This document shows positions 38,001-46,177 of a DNA stretch of 64,000 bases, one piece after another. Both the position numbers and the translations under genes were made by a program. A model generated the notes under the pieces. It made no database searches. It was not told the origin of the DNA and worked only from the letters and a program-made list of their open reading frames with translations. The number at the start of each line of letters is the position of its first letter. The first letter of the stretch is position 1. This DNA comes from Neisseria sp. (lineage in GTDB: Bacteria; Pseudomonadota; Gammaproteobacteria; Burkholderiales; Neisseriaceae), in NCBI GenBank assembly GCA_030528455.1, contig JAUMYW010000005.1, positions 19,525-83,524 on the forward strand. The letters run 5' to 3'.

Positions 38001-38166
38001 TTTCGCTTCGGGCGCAAGCTCTGCTTCGCAAAAAGCCATCGGCACGACCGTGTTGTGGGGCATGTTGGTCGGCACGGTTCTGTCGGTGTTTCTGGTGCCG
38101 CTGTTTTATGTGGCGGTGCGCGGACTGTTTGCCGGAAAACGCTCTAAAAGCAAGGCTTCTGTGTAA
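35014..38166 (+). CDS. mtrD: RND multidrug efflux pump MtrD
   Basis: 1050 residues with the HAE1/AcrB layout: N-terminal membrane helix (FFIDRPIFAWVIAIFVILAG), large periplasmic loop, helices 2-6, second periplasmic loop and helices 8-12. The proton relay is intact: two adjacent Asp in helix 4 (IGIVVDDAIVVVENVERI) and Lys in helix 10 (GLSAKNAILIIEFAKD). In gonococci MtrD exports macrolides, bile salts, fatty acids and cationic peptides. It starts 11 bases after mtrC and is followed by an uptake-sequence hairpin before mtrE. Confidence 0.97.
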   Translation: MAKFFIDRPIFAWVIAIFVILAGIIGIRSMPVSQYPSVGAPTITLSAVYPGASATVLEDSVLSVIERSMNGVEGLDYMQTNATSSGAGSVSLTFHSGTDENFAQLEVQNKLSQVEALLPAAVKQNGVMVSKSRSNFLMVLMMSSKTMGTADIADYVENTIRPEIQRVEGVGEARLFGSQRAMRIWADPQKLQNYNLSFADISSAVASQNAQISAGTLGSLPNVQGQRIAATITVDGQLSTPEQFGNIILRATSGGANVYLKDVARIELGSQEYATSTRLNGEPAVGLAVMLSSKGNAMATAAAVTEKMEQLQHFFPQDLEWKAPYDTSKFVKISIEKVVHTLLEAMVLVFIVMYLFLQNLRYTVIPTIVVPISLLGAFACIWFLGMSINVLTMFAMVLVIGIVVDDAIVVVENVERIMAEEGLPPKEATKKAMGQISGAVVGITAVLVSVFLPLLFIGGASGKIYTQFAATMAIAIGFSAFFALTLTPALCATLLKPVPKGHHEEKKGFFGWFNRKFSSGTYKYEGWVAKVLKRGMPMAVVYVMLAGVAGLLYKNIPNSFLPSEDQGSLMMMVQLPPGATKERTDATLAAANEVITSMPEVESFIGVSGFSFAGSGQNMGFGFITLKDWSERTDIMSTAGILSRRITGALMGKVQDGFAIAINPPAIMELGTATGFSMYLQDRNNQGREALLVKRNELLDKMRQSPMFNPQNTRASGLEDAPQLRIDINREAAAAQGIDFSAIRLVLGSALSSSYINDFPNQGRLQRVIVQSDAAARMQPEGILALTVPNRQGTAVPLSTIATAKWVVGAEQSVRFNGYPAMKIEGAAAAGYSSGEVMAEVKRMVDEMDGYSLEWEGQSREEAKGSAQTLMVYGLAILAVFLVLAALYESWSIPLAVMLVVPLGFLGAVLGVSGRNGFLGLFGVPPQYLDDIYFQVGLITVIGLSAKNAILIIEFAKDLQEQGMDAVKAALQAAHLRFRPIIMTSFAFILGVVPLYFASGASSASQKAIGTTVLWGMLVGTVLSVFLVPLFYVAVRGLFAGKRSKSKASV

Positions 38167-38170
38167 TTTT

Positions 38171-38204
38171 TATGCCGTCTGCACCTCAATCTGCAGACGG
38201 CATA
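38171..38204 (+). repeat. Inverted uptake-sequence pair between mtrD and mtrE
   Basis: 13-bp perfect stem (38171-38183 with 38192-38204), eight-base loop, no T tract; lies inside the operon and may stabilise or modulate the mRNA. Confidence 0.7.
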
Positions 38205-38226
38205 CCCAGCAATGAAAGAAACATTC

Positions 38227-39633
38227 ATGAAAACCATGCAAGTGAAAAGCGGTGCGGCGGCAGTGCTGTCGGCAGCCGTGTTGTCGGCCTGTTCGATGAT
38301 GCCGAAATACGAGCGGCCGCAAGTGGCCGTTCCTTCCGTATTCAAATACGACCATGCGGCAGAGCAGGCCGTACAAGCCGCTTCTTTGGGTTGGCAGGAT
38401 TATTTTGCCGACCCGCGTCTGCACCGTCTGATTGATTTGGCTTTGGAGCGCAACACCGATTTGCGTATTGCCGCACTCAATGCCGAAGCCGTCCGCAAAC
38501 AATATATGATTTCCCGCACCGCCCTGCTGCCCGGCATCAATGCCAACGGCAGCGGTTCGCGCACCGGCGGCGTGGGCAGCAACGATGTTCCCGTCCGGTC
38601 GGCTTACCGTGTCGGTTTGGGTATTACCGCATACGAACTGGATTTGTTCGGCAAAGTACAAAGCCAGAGCGAGGCCGCCCTGCAAAGCTATTTCGCCTCC
38701 GCTGCCGCGCGTGATGCCGCACATTTGAGTCTGGTATCGTCCGTTGCCAAAGCCTATTTCAACGAACGTTTCGCCGAAGAAAGTATGGCTTTGAGCCAAC
38801 GCGTATTGCAAACCCGCGAGCAAACCTACCGCCTGACGCAGCTCAAACACAAAGCAGGCGTGGTTTCCGCCGTCGATTTGCGCCAGCAGGAAGCCCTGAT
38901 TGAAGCTGCCAAAGCCGATTACGCAAAAGCCGTTCAAGGCCGCGAAACCGCGCGTAACGCATTGGCCCTGCTGATTAACCGTCCGATTCCCGAAGACCTG
39001 CCGCAAGGCTTGCCTCTGGACAAACAATACACAATCAGTCGGCTGCCGGCAGGTTTGAGTTCCGATGTCTTGTTCAACCGTCCCGACATTCGCGCCGCCG
39101 AGTTTGCCTTGAAACAGGCAGATGCCAATATCGGTGCCGCCCGCGCCGCATTCTTCCCCAGCATCAGCCTGACTGCCACGGTCGGTACGGGTTCGGCCGA
39201 ATTGGGCAGACTCTTCTCCGGCAACGGCGTATGGACCTTCGCGCCGAGCATCAGCCTGCCGATTTTCAACTGGGGCAGTCTGAAAGCCAACCTCAATGCT
39301 GCCGAAATCCGCAGGCAAGTACAAATCACCCAATACGAAGGAGCAGTACAATCAGCTTTTCGCGATGTATCCAACGCCCTGGTCGCGCGCGAACAGCTTG
39401 AACAGTCGTACGATGCTGCCGTCCGCCGAAGCAAGGCGCAAAGCGAAACCCTGCGACTGGTCGGCCTGCGTTACAAACACGGAGTAGCCAGCGCATTGGC
39501 ACTCTTGGATGCAGAACGCAACAGTTATGCTGCGGAAAGCGCGGTATTGGCCGGCAACTTGGCACGTTTGGAAAATATGGCTGATGTATATAAAGCCTTG
39601 GGTGGCGGTTTGAAACGCTTGGGCAGCGACTAA
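38227..39633 (+). CDS. mtrE: Outer-membrane efflux channel MtrE
   Basis: 468 residues from ATG at 38227; an in-frame ATG at 38212 is equally open but has no ribosome site. A lipoprotein signal ends in LSAC (Cys22). The mature protein is a TolC/OprM-type channel subunit with duplicated beta-strand/alpha-helical halves (DPRLHRLIDLALERNTDLRIAALN and FNRPDIRAAEFALKQADANIGAARAAFFP). Trimers form the outer-membrane exit duct for MtrCD. Last gene of the operon; an uptake-sequence hairpin follows. Confidence 0.95.
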   Translation: MKTMQVKSGAAAVLSAAVLSACSMMPKYERPQVAVPSVFKYDHAAEQAVQAASLGWQDYFADPRLHRLIDLALERNTDLRIAALNAEAVRKQYMISRTALLPGINANGSGSRTGGVGSNDVPVRSAYRVGLGITAYELDLFGKVQSQSEAALQSYFASAAARDAAHLSLVSSVAKAYFNERFAEESMALSQRVLQTREQTYRLTQLKHKAGVVSAVDLRQQEALIEAAKADYAKAVQGRETARNALALLINRPIPEDLPQGLPLDKQYTISRLPAGLSSDVLFNRPDIRAAEFALKQADANIGAARAAFFPSISLTATVGTGSAELGRLFSGNGVWTFAPSISLPIFNWGSLKANLNAAEIRRQVQITQYEGAVQSAFRDVSNALVAREQLEQSYDAAVRRSKAQSETLRLVGLRYKHGVASALALLDAERNSYAAESAVLAGNLARLENMADVYKALGGGLKRLGSD

Positions 39634-39949
39634 ACCGCCAAGCCGTCTGCAGCCGGTATTCGGGCTGCAGACGGCATCAGGAAGCAACAGGCAGTAAGCA
39701 TTACCGATTGGCGGCGGAATTTGTCAGGAAATCATGCAGAAGTTTTGTCTGAACATGACACACCGAATGTTTTTGGGTTATAATCGCCGACTATTTTCCC
39801 AAGATAACTGTTTGGGAAAAACAACAATTTGCTGCGGTTTGTTTCCCATTTCCTCAAAATCAGGGCGCGATTCCTTGATAAGAAAAGGAATTTTGTGGTA
39901 TAAACCGCGTTTCGATTTATTTTTGATAATAGAAGTTTGGAGTCCAATC
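39634..39949 (+). promoter_or_regulatory. Intergenic region with rpmB promoter and structured leader
   Basis: An inverted uptake-sequence pair (39642-39654 with 39663-39675) follows mtrE. A promoter ATGACA (39755-39760), 18-base spacer, TATAAT (39779-39784) should drive rpmB-rpmG. The resulting leader of about 160 nt contains a hairpin (TTTTCCCAA at 39794-39802 with TTGGGAAAA at 39812-39820) and may be a ribosomal-protein control site; that last point is inference. Confidence 0.55.
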
Positions 39950-40183
39950 ATGGCACGAGTTTGTAAAGTGACCGGTAAACGCCCGATGAGCGGCAACAAC
40001 GTGTCACACGCCAACAATAAAACCAAACGTCGTTTTTTGCCTAACTTGCAAACACGCCGTTTTTGGGTTGAAAGTGAAAACCGCTGGGTTCGCTTGCGCG
40101 TTTCCAACGCAGCATTGCGTACCATCGACAAAGTAGGCATTGATGTCGTTCTGGCTGATTTGCGCGCCCGCGGCGAAGCCTAA
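39950..40183 (+). CDS. rpmB: 50S ribosomal protein L28
   Basis: 77 residues from ATG at 39950. [27 protein letters not shown] is the conserved L28 start, followed by [17 protein letters not shown]28 sits near the 50S E site. It forms the usual operon with rpmG, which starts 29 bases downstream. Confidence 0.97.
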   Translation: MARVCKVTGKRPMSGNNVSHANNKTKRRFLPNLQTRRFWVESENRWVRLRVSNAALRTIDKVGIDVVLADLRARGEA

Positions 40184-40212
40184 TTTCAAAACATTGATTA
40201 AGGAATAGTGCA

Positions 40213-40368
40213 ATGCGCGATAAAATCAAACTGGAATCTTCAGCCGGTACTGGCCATTTCTATACCACTACCAAAAACAAACGTACCATGCCGGGCAAAT
40301 TGGAGATCAAAAAATTCGATCCTGTTGCCCGTAAGCACGTTATTTACAAAGAAACCAAATTGAAATAA
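40213..40368 (+). CDS. rpmG: 50S ribosomal protein L33
   Basis: 51 residues ([20 protein letters not shown] start, ending [11 protein letters not shown]), too short for many gene finders. It lacks the CxxC pairs of zinc-binding L33, so it is the zinc-free form. Cotranscribed with rpmB and followed by a strong terminator. Confidence 0.97.
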   Translation: MRDKIKLESSAGTGHFYTTTKNKRTMPGKLEIKKFDPVARKHVIYKETKLK

Positions 40369-40381
40369 TTCGGTTTCGAAA

Positions 40382-40408
40382 AGCCGCAACAAATGTTGCG
40401 GCTTTTTT
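40382..40408 (+). terminator. Terminator of rpmB-rpmG
   Basis: Nine-bp perfect stem AGCCGCAAC (40382-40390) with GTTGCGGCT (40395-40403), four-base loop and T6. Confidence 0.9.
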
Positions 40409-40756
40409 AATTTTTTATGAGATTGGATGTGTTTGATTTTTCCGTGCCTTATCGATGCATGTTGGGTTGTAGTTATTGTTGTTCTTTAACGATTGGAGGA
40501 GCGAACGTTGTTAATGGTTGGTTTTTCTGTTTTTCTCTGATACTTTTACTTTAAAAAATCTTAAAAACGGATAATAGCGTAAAAAATATTTCCCATAAAG
40601 AGAAGCTGCTTCATTGATAGTCTTCCGGAGAAACATGATTTTTGATAACGAATCTGGAAATAAGGGTGCATATAGTCAATAAAGATTGTCGAACTTGATA
40701 AGGACAGACATTTGTCCTCATATCTCCTAAGCGGATAAACTCTTTTTGCAGCAGAT
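40409..40756. other. AT-rich intergenic stretch without a recognisable gene
   Basis: About 350 bases between the rpmG terminator and the tRNA terminator. I see only a small hairpin (AGGACA 40701-40706 with TGTCCT 40713-40718) and a 15-codon frame with a ribosome site near 40635. It has lower GC than its surroundings. Nothing here supports a confident gene. Confidence 0.5.
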
Positions 40757-40760
40757 AAAA

Positions 40761-40800
40761 AATAATGACTTGGATAATTTACTCCAAGTCATTATTTTTT
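40761..40800 (-). terminator. Terminator of the tRNA operon
   Basis: 14-bp perfect stem (40761-40774 with 40783-40796), eight-base loop; on the minus strand it is followed by a T tract. It lies right after the tRNA-Ala 3' end. Confidence 0.85.
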
Positions 40801-40801
40801 A

Positions 40802-40877
<76 letters not shown>

Positions 40878-40883
40878 GAAAAG

Positions 40884-40960
40884 TGGTGGCGAATCAGGGA
40901 CTCGAACCCCGGACACAAGGATTATGATTCCTCTGCTCTAACCGACTGAGCTAATTCGCC
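40884..40960 (-). tRNA. tRNA-Met (CAT)
   Basis: 77 nt including CCA. The acceptor stem GGCGAAT pairs with ATTCGCC, the T loop is GTTCGAG and the anticodon loop ATCATAA reads CAT. The acceptor stem looks like elongator tRNA-Met; the alternative is tRNA-Ile2, whose CAT anticodon is modified by TilS. First gene of the two-tRNA transcript. Confidence 0.85.
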
Positions 40961-41060
40961 GTGTTGAAGTGGTGCATTATACGGTTTTCTTTGTTTTTGT
41001 CAAATGCTTGTAGGGGCTTTTATTGTTGGTTTTTATAAGAATTTGATAGTTATATAAATT

Positions 41061-42212
41061 TTATAGTTTATGGCAGATGTCCCCGAAGCGGAATCCCCGC
41101 CAGTCGGGGTCTATATTGCGACCGAAAGCAATGACTTTGAATAATTCTCCCATTTCGTGTTGGCCGATGAGTATGTGTAGATTGGCGGTTTCGCGTATGT
41201 ATTCAGGGCTGTCGGGTGTACCTGTGGTTTGCAGTTTGTCGGTGATATCTAGATTGAGCAGGAAACGGCTTTGAGGCAGATAGCCGATTAAATCCAAGCT
41301 GCCGTCCGTGCCGGCTTGGGCTATGTCGGTGAAATTGACATGTGCGGTCAAATCGGTCAGACCGACGAGGTAAAACGGGTCGTGTACGGTGTGGTGGCGG
41401 TAGTGGCCGATAAGTGTGCCTTGGCTGCGTTGAGGGTGGTAGTACTGGCCTGCATCGAAACCGTAATCAATCATGATGATGCCGCCGCGTTGCAGTTTTT
41501 CGGCCAGCGTGCGGATAAAGGCGTGCTGGGTCGGGTGAAGTTCGGATGTATAGTGTATTAGCGGCGGCAGATAGTTTAGAGCAGAGGCACTTAGAGCATC
41601 ATCGCTCAGTTTTCGCGGTTGCCATTGCAGACCGTCCTGCCAGCCGACACCCATATGCTTTAAGCCGTCTGCAGTGTTTTGAACGATTTCAACTGGCATA
41701 GCGTCCAAAACTTCATTTCCGATAATGATACCGTCAAATTTATTTGGTAATTCAGTGAGATGAATGACTTTTTCTGCAACAGCGGGGATTTGCTGCCGGA
41801 TGTGCTGCTGCTGTCGGGCAGCCAGTTCCGGAGAAATCTCGATAATATAGTAATTTTTAAGGAGATCTGTCCGAATATGTTCGAGCAGTCCGGCCGCCAA
41901 TGCGCCTGTGCCTGCGCCGAATTCGTAAATATTGCCGGCCGTTTGAGGTAGGAGCTCTTCTAGCTGGGTAGCCAAACATCGGGCGAACAGCGGGGATAGG
42001 ACGGGGGCGGTGATGAAGTCGCCGTCGCTGCCGATTTTATGCGAACCGCCGGTGTAGTAGCCGTATTGTGGTGTGTACAGAGCAAGTTCCATAAAGCGGG
42101 AAAACGGAATCCAGCCGCCGGCTTGTTCGATGGTGTTGCGGATAAGGTTGAGCAGTGTGTCGGAGGCGGCTTGAGCTTCGGGAGACGGAGGAGGTAATTC
42201 GGTTTTTTGCAT
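41061..42212 (-). CDS. MidA/NDUFAF7-family SAM-dependent methyltransferase
   Basis: 383 residues from ATG at 42212; the frame is open far upstream but through poor sequence and across the mraZ promoter. The SAM-binding motif is YEFGAGTGALAAGLL near residue 90, followed by the family blocks IIGNEVLDAMPVEIV and IMIDYGFDAGQYYHPQR. Eukaryotic NDUFAF7 methylates an arginine of complex I; bacterial members are uncharacterised. The gene diverges from the dcw cluster. Confidence 0.85.
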   Translation of the reverse strand: MQKTELPPPSPEAQAASDTLLNLIRNTIEQAGGWIPFSRFMELALYTPQYGYYTGGSHKIGSDGDFITAPVLSPLFARCLATQLEELLPQTAGNIYEFGAGTGALAAGLLEHIRTDLLKNYYIIEISPELAARQQQHIRQQIPAVAEKVIHLTELPNKFDGIIIGNEVLDAMPVEIVQNTADGLKHMGVGWQDGLQWQPRKLSDDALSASALNYLPPLIHYTSELHPTQHAFIRTLAEKLQRGGIIMIDYGFDAGQYYHPQRSQGTLIGHYRHHTVHDPFYLVGLTDLTAHVNFTDIAQAGTDGSLDLIGYLPQSRFLLNLDITDKLQTTGTPDSPEYIRETANLHILIGQHEMGELFKVIAFGRNIDPDWRGFRFGDICHKL

Positions 42213-42429
42213 TGTTAGAGTTTGTAAAGTTTTTAGATTGCGGACAGCATTATAACCTGCTTGATGTGCCGATGGTTTGCAGTTTTTGGGCATTATTATG
42301 GAAATAAGTTTATGTATTATTGGAATTTTTGTTTTTCGATTTGTTACTTGAATGCCGGAATACTGGATTTCGGGGGCATTTTCTCCCGATAAGTATTTGT
42401 CTGTAAGGAAATTTTCCTGATTTTTCAAT

Positions 42430-42458
42430 TTGACCGGATTTGCAAAATTTTTTATAGT
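42430..42458 (+). promoter_or_regulatory. Main promoter of the dcw cluster (mraZ promoter)
   Basis: TTGACC (42430-42435), 17-base spacer, TATAGT (42453-42458), both near consensus. The expected start lies just before the MraZ boxes. Confidence 0.7.
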
Positions 42459-42467
42459 GTCGATTGA

Positions 42468-42493
42468 GTGGGGAAATGTGGTGTAAAGTGGGT
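42468..42493 (+). promoter_or_regulatory. Triple MraZ-box operator
   Basis: Three repeats GTGGGG (42468-42473), GTGGTG (42478-42483) and GTGGGT (42488-42493) lie exactly 10 bases apart, matching the known direct-repeat target of MraZ upstream of its own gene. Autorepression of the dcw transcript is the established role in E. coli. Confidence 0.75.
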
Positions 42494-42539
42494 TATTTTC
42501 CCAAAATGGAGAATGGGCAGACTTTCGGAGAGGTTGGCG

Positions 42540-42995
42540 GTGTTCGGCGGTGTCCACGAATTGAACATAGACAACAAAGGACGCTTGGCGGTTCCTGCAA
42601 AGTTTCGCGAGTTGTTGATGCGCCGCTATACGCCGGCGTTGGTGGTAACTTTGGATTCTCGCCGCCGGCTGTTGATGTATCCGGAGGTTGAATGGGAGCG
42701 TGTGGCGGGTGATTTGCTGAACTTGAAAACGGCCGGCAATCCTGCTTTGCAGCGTTTTCAGAATTTGTTGCTGCATAATGCCGAGACCTTGGAGTTTGAT
42801 GTCTCCGGCAGGATTTTGCTGCCTGCTGGGTTGCGCAGACGGGTTGATTTTGAAAAAGAGGTAACTTTGGTCGGGCGAGCGAACCGTTTGGAGCTTTGGG
42901 GGCGCGAAACTTGGGAGGCGGAAATGGAGGCGGCTTTGGATATCGACCCGGATGAGTTGGCCGAAGAATTGAATCAGGCGGATTTGCGTTTATGA
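42540..42995 (+). CDS. mraZ: Transcriptional regulator MraZ
   Basis: 151 residues from GTG at 42540, six bases after GGAGAGG. This start gives an N-terminus ([23 protein letters not shown]) that matches the conserved beginning of MraZ; the upstream ATG at 42468 would translate through the MraZ boxes. Two SpoVT/AbrB-like half domains are visible, each with the DxKGR/SGR pattern. MraZ binds the repeats at 42468-42493. Its stop overlaps the rsmH start by four bases. Confidence 0.94.
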   Translation: MFGGVHELNIDNKGRLAVPAKFRELLMRRYTPALVVTLDSRRRLLMYPEVEWERVAGDLLNLKTAGNPALQRFQNLLLHNAETLEFDVSGRILLPAGLRRRVDFEKEVTLVGRANRLELWGRETWEAEMEAALDIDPDELAEELNQADLRL

Positions 42996-43948
42996 GTACG
43001 GCCGAGTTTACACATATTACCGTGATGCTGAATGAGGCAGTGGATGCGTTGAATGTTCGTGCAGACGGCATTTATGTCGACGGTACTTTCGGTCGGGGCG
43101 GTCATTCGCGGCTGATTTTGTCGAAATTGAGCGGTCAGGGCCGTTTGGTGGTGTTTGACAAAGATCCTGAGGCAGTTGCCGTGGCGCAGGAGCTGGCGAT
43201 GCAGGATCCGCGTGTTTCCGTAGTGCACGATGGTTTTGCTTCTTTTCAGGCTGCTTTGGACGGCTTGGGTGTCGGAAAGATTGACGGTGCTTTGTTTGAT
43301 TTGGGTATTTCTTCGCCGCAAATCGATGATGCTTCGCGCGGTTTCAGTTTCCGTTTTGACGCGCCGCTGGATATGCGCATGGATACTACACGCGGCCAGT
43401 CGGCGGCAGAATGGTTGGCCGGAGCTTCCGAAAACGATATTCACGAAGTGATTAAGAATTACGGTGAGGAGCGTTTCAGCCGCCAAATCGCGCGTGCAAT
43501 TGTGGCGCAGCGGGCGGAGTCGCCGATTGATACGACGGTCAAGTTGGCCCGGCTGGTTGCACAAAACGTGAGGACCCGCGAGCGCGGGCAGGATCCTGCC
43601 ACGCGTACCTTCCAAGCCATACGGATTTTTATCAACCGCGAATTGGACGAAGTGGCGGCCGTGCTGCCACAGGTTGCAAGCCGTCTGCAGCAGGGCGGAC
43701 GTTTGGCGGTGATTGCTTTTCATTCTTTGGAAGACCGTATTGTCAAGCAGTTTGTCAAACAGCATTCCACTCACGCGCCGCTGCCTAAATGGGCGGCTGT
43801 GCGCGAAGCCGATTTGCCGCAGCCGCCTTTGAAAGCAGTGGGCAAGGCGCAGAAAGCATCGGCGGAAGAAGTGGCGGCCAACCCGCGTTCGCGTTCGGCG
43901 GTTTTGCGTGTGGCGGAGCGGACGGCAGGCCGTTTTGAGGCCGTCTGA
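42992..43948 (+). CDS. rsmH: 16S rRNA (cytosine-1402-N4) methyltransferase RsmH
   Basis: 318 residues. Residues 30-40 ([13 protein letters not shown]) are the SAM site, and [22 protein letters not shown] and [16 protein letters not shown] are characteristic RsmH blocks. It methylates N4 of C1402 in the ribosomal P site. Translationally coupled to mraZ by an ATGA overlap. Confidence 0.97.
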   Translation: MSTAEFTHITVMLNEAVDALNVRADGIYVDGTFGRGGHSRLILSKLSGQGRLVVFDKDPEAVAVAQELAMQDPRVSVVHDGFASFQAALDGLGVGKIDGALFDLGISSPQIDDASRGFSFRFDAPLDMRMDTTRGQSAAEWLAGASENDIHEVIKNYGEERFSRQIARAIVAQRAESPIDTTVKLARLVAQNVRTRERGQDPATRTFQAIRIFINRELDEVAAVLPQVASRLQQGGRLAVIAFHSLEDRIVKQFVKQHSTHAPLPKWAAVREADLPQPPLKAVGKAQKASAEEVAANPRSRSAVLRVAERTAGRFEAV

Positions 43949-43967
43949 CAAGTCAAAGGCTGCCGAT

Positions 43968-44228
43968 ATGAATTTCATCAATCTGATTTTGCTGTTGCTG
44001 GCGTTTGTTTCCGGTTTGGCTGCGGTTACGGTTCAGAACCAGTCGCGCGAATACTTTATCGCTTTGGATAAGGCGCAGAAGCAGGAAATCAAGCTGGAAC
44101 AGGATTTTGCCCGTTTGAAACTGGCTCAGGCGGGTTTGGCCAGCCATCAGCGTATTATCGCAGCCGCAGAGAAAAACCGTTTGAAACCGCCGAGTGCAGC
44201 CAATACGGAAATTATTGAAACCCGATAA
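43968..44228 (+). CDS. ftsL: Cell division protein FtsL
   Basis: 86 residues. A short N-terminus, one membrane helix (residues 4-20, INLILLLLAFVSGLAAV) and a periplasmic coiled coil (about 35-70), the bitopic FtsL layout. With FtsB and FtsQ it activates FtsWI at the septum. Position between rsmH and ftsI supports the call, since the family is poorly conserved in sequence. Confidence 0.9.
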   Translation: MNFINLILLLLAFVSGLAAVTVQNQSREYFIALDKAQKQEIKLEQDFARLKLAQAGLASHQRIIAAAEKNRLKPPSAANTEIIETR

Positions 44229-44258
44229 GTAAGTAAATTTTTTGAAAGAAATACCTAA

Positions 44259-46145
44259 ATGCTGATTGACAACCGATACAAGCCGCGCATGCTGCCCAAG
44301 CCGTCCAAAAGGAAGAAAACGGTGGGCAGCAGCAGCCGCAATTTGTTGCTGTTGGCGGTTTTTGCCGCTGGCACGGTCGGTTTGCTCGGGCGCGGTATTT
44401 ATATGCAGACGGCAGGTTTCGAGCTCTTACAGAAGGAAAGTGAAAAGCGGATTGTCCGCACGCAGATTATTCCTGCATCGCGCGGCATGATTACCGACCG
44501 TAACGGAACGACTTTGGCTTTGAGTGCGCCGGTTGATTCGCTGCATGTAGTGCCGATAAAGATGCTGCGTATGCCGTCCGCACGGGAGGCTGCTTTGCTG
44601 TCGGTATCCTTGGGGGTGCCGGAAAAGGAACTGAAAGAAGGTTTGGCAAACGGCAGCGGCGCGTTTGTCCGAAAATACAAATTAAGCGATAAGGATATTG
44701 CACTTTTATCCGATACGCTGCTCGAATTGCCGTCTGCAGAACAGATGGACAGACTCTCTGCTTTACTTGGCGTGCCTTATGAGAAACTGGCCGCTCAGAT
44801 GTCCAACCTGAAAAGCGACTTTATCTATCTGAAACGTCAGTTGGACCGGGATACTGTCGATAAAATCCGTGCTTTGAATATAAAGGGGCTGGAATTCCGA
44901 AAGGAAAGCAAGCGGCATTATCCGATGGGCGGAATGTTTGCCCAAATCATTGGCTTTACAGATATTGACGGCAAAGGTCAGGAAGGCTTGGAGTTGGCGT
45001 ATAACGACCTGCTTAAAGGCCAAGACGGTAAAAAAGTGATTTTGCGCGACCGTAAAGGCAATGTGGTGGACAGCCTTGAGTCTGACCGTAACAGTGATCC
45101 TGTGGACGGGCAGAACATGGTTTTGTCTTTGGATCAGCGTATTCAGACTCTGGCGTATGAAGAATTGAACCGAGCTGTGCGCCACCACCGCGCCAAAGCG
45201 GGCAGTGCCGTGGTTTTGGATGCGCAGACAGGCGAAATTCTGGCGATGGTGAACAACCCGTCTTTCGATCCGAACAATCCTAGAAAAGTCAAACCGGAAG
45301 ACCGAAAAAACCGTGCCATCAGCGATATGATCGAACCCGGTTCGGCGATGAAGCCTTTCCCTGTCGCCAAAGCTTTGGATGACCGAAAAATCAGTACACA
45401 GTCTTGGTTCAATACGGCATCGTATAACATTGGTCCGGCAACTGTGCGTGATACGCATACCTATCCGTCTTTGGACGTGCGGGGCATTATCCAAAAATCT
45501 TCCAATGTCGGCACTAGCAAAATTTCCGCCATGTATTCTCCTGAGGAAATGTACCGTTTTTACAGTGATATAGGTGTCAATCAGGCGGCGAAAATTGGAT
45601 TTCCTTATGAAGCGAAAGGCCGTCTGAGAAAATGGCAGAATTGGAAGCCGATCGAACAAGCAACTATGTCGTTTGGTTACGGCTTGCAGTTGAGCCTGTT
45701 GCAGTTGGCTCGTGCTTATACGGTGTTGACGACAGATGGCAAACTGATGCCTGTTTCAATTAAAAAACAGGAAGGTTTTCTTGAAGGCCGTCAGGTTATC
45801 CGTCCCGAAACGGCACAAGCCATGCGCCGGATTATGGTGTCGGTAACCGAGAAAGGCGGCACGGGTATGCAGGGTGCGGTAAACGGTTTTGATGTTGCTG
45901 CAAAAACGGGTACCAGCCGCAAACTGGTGAACGGTCAATATTCCAGCAATAAGCATATGGCAACTTTTATCGGCTTCGCTCCGGCGGAAAAACCGCGTGT
46001 GATTGTGGCCGTCAACATTGATGAGCCGTCTGTAAACGGCTATTACGGCGGTTCGGTGGCGGGACCGGTGTTCAGCAAAGTGATGGGCGGCAGTCTGAAT
46101 ATTTTAGGCGTTGCGCCGACCAAGGCTTTGAGTGAGGTAGAATAA
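44259..46145 (+). CDS. ftsI: Penicillin-binding protein 2 / FtsI (septal transpeptidase)
   Basis: 628 residues, about 47 longer than gonococcal PBP2 (PenA, 581). A membrane anchor (about 28-48) is followed by the pedestal region and the transpeptidase domain with Ser362-x-x-Lys365 (EPGSAMKPF), SSN (414-416) and KTG (549-551), all intact. The extra length is explained by a tandem duplication: residues about 105-154 ([21 protein letters not shown]) resemble 157-206 ([21 protein letters not shown]). It cross-links septal peptidoglycan with FtsW and is the main cephalosporin target in Neisseria. Confidence 0.96.
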   Translation: MLIDNRYKPRMLPKPSKRKKTVGSSSRNLLLLAVFAAGTVGLLGRGIYMQTAGFELLQKESEKRIVRTQIIPASRGMITDRNGTTLALSAPVDSLHVVPIKMLRMPSAREAALLSVSLGVPEKELKEGLANGSGAFVRKYKLSDKDIALLSDTLLELPSAEQMDRLSALLGVPYEKLAAQMSNLKSDFIYLKRQLDRDTVDKIRALNIKGLEFRKESKRHYPMGGMFAQIIGFTDIDGKGQEGLELAYNDLLKGQDGKKVILRDRKGNVVDSLESDRNSDPVDGQNMVLSLDQRIQTLAYEELNRAVRHHRAKAGSAVVLDAQTGEILAMVNNPSFDPNNPRKVKPEDRKNRAISDMIEPGSAMKPFPVAKALDDRKISTQSWFNTASYNIGPATVRDTHTYPSLDVRGIIQKSSNVGTSKISAMYSPEEMYRFYSDIGVNQAAKIGFPYEAKGRLRKWQNWKPIEQATMSFGYGLQLSLLQLARAYTVLTTDGKLMPVSIKKQEGFLEGRQVIRPETAQAMRRIMVSVTEKGGTGMQGAVNGFDVAAKTGTSRKLVNGQYSSNKHMATFIGFAPAEKPRVIVAVNIDEPSVNGYYGGSVAGPVFSKVMGGSLNILGVAPTKALSEVE

Positions 46146-46177
46146 GCCGATGCCCGGTCGGGCGGAAAGAAGCATTC

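Noticed and set aside
40635-40690. 15-codon frame with ribosome site in the rpmG-tRNA gap
   Set aside because: Too short and no support beyond the ribosome site.
41061-42776. Long upstream extension of the MidA methyltransferase (571 codons)
   Set aside because: The extra 188 residues run through the mraZ promoter and operator and have no family match; start at 42212 gives the normal length.
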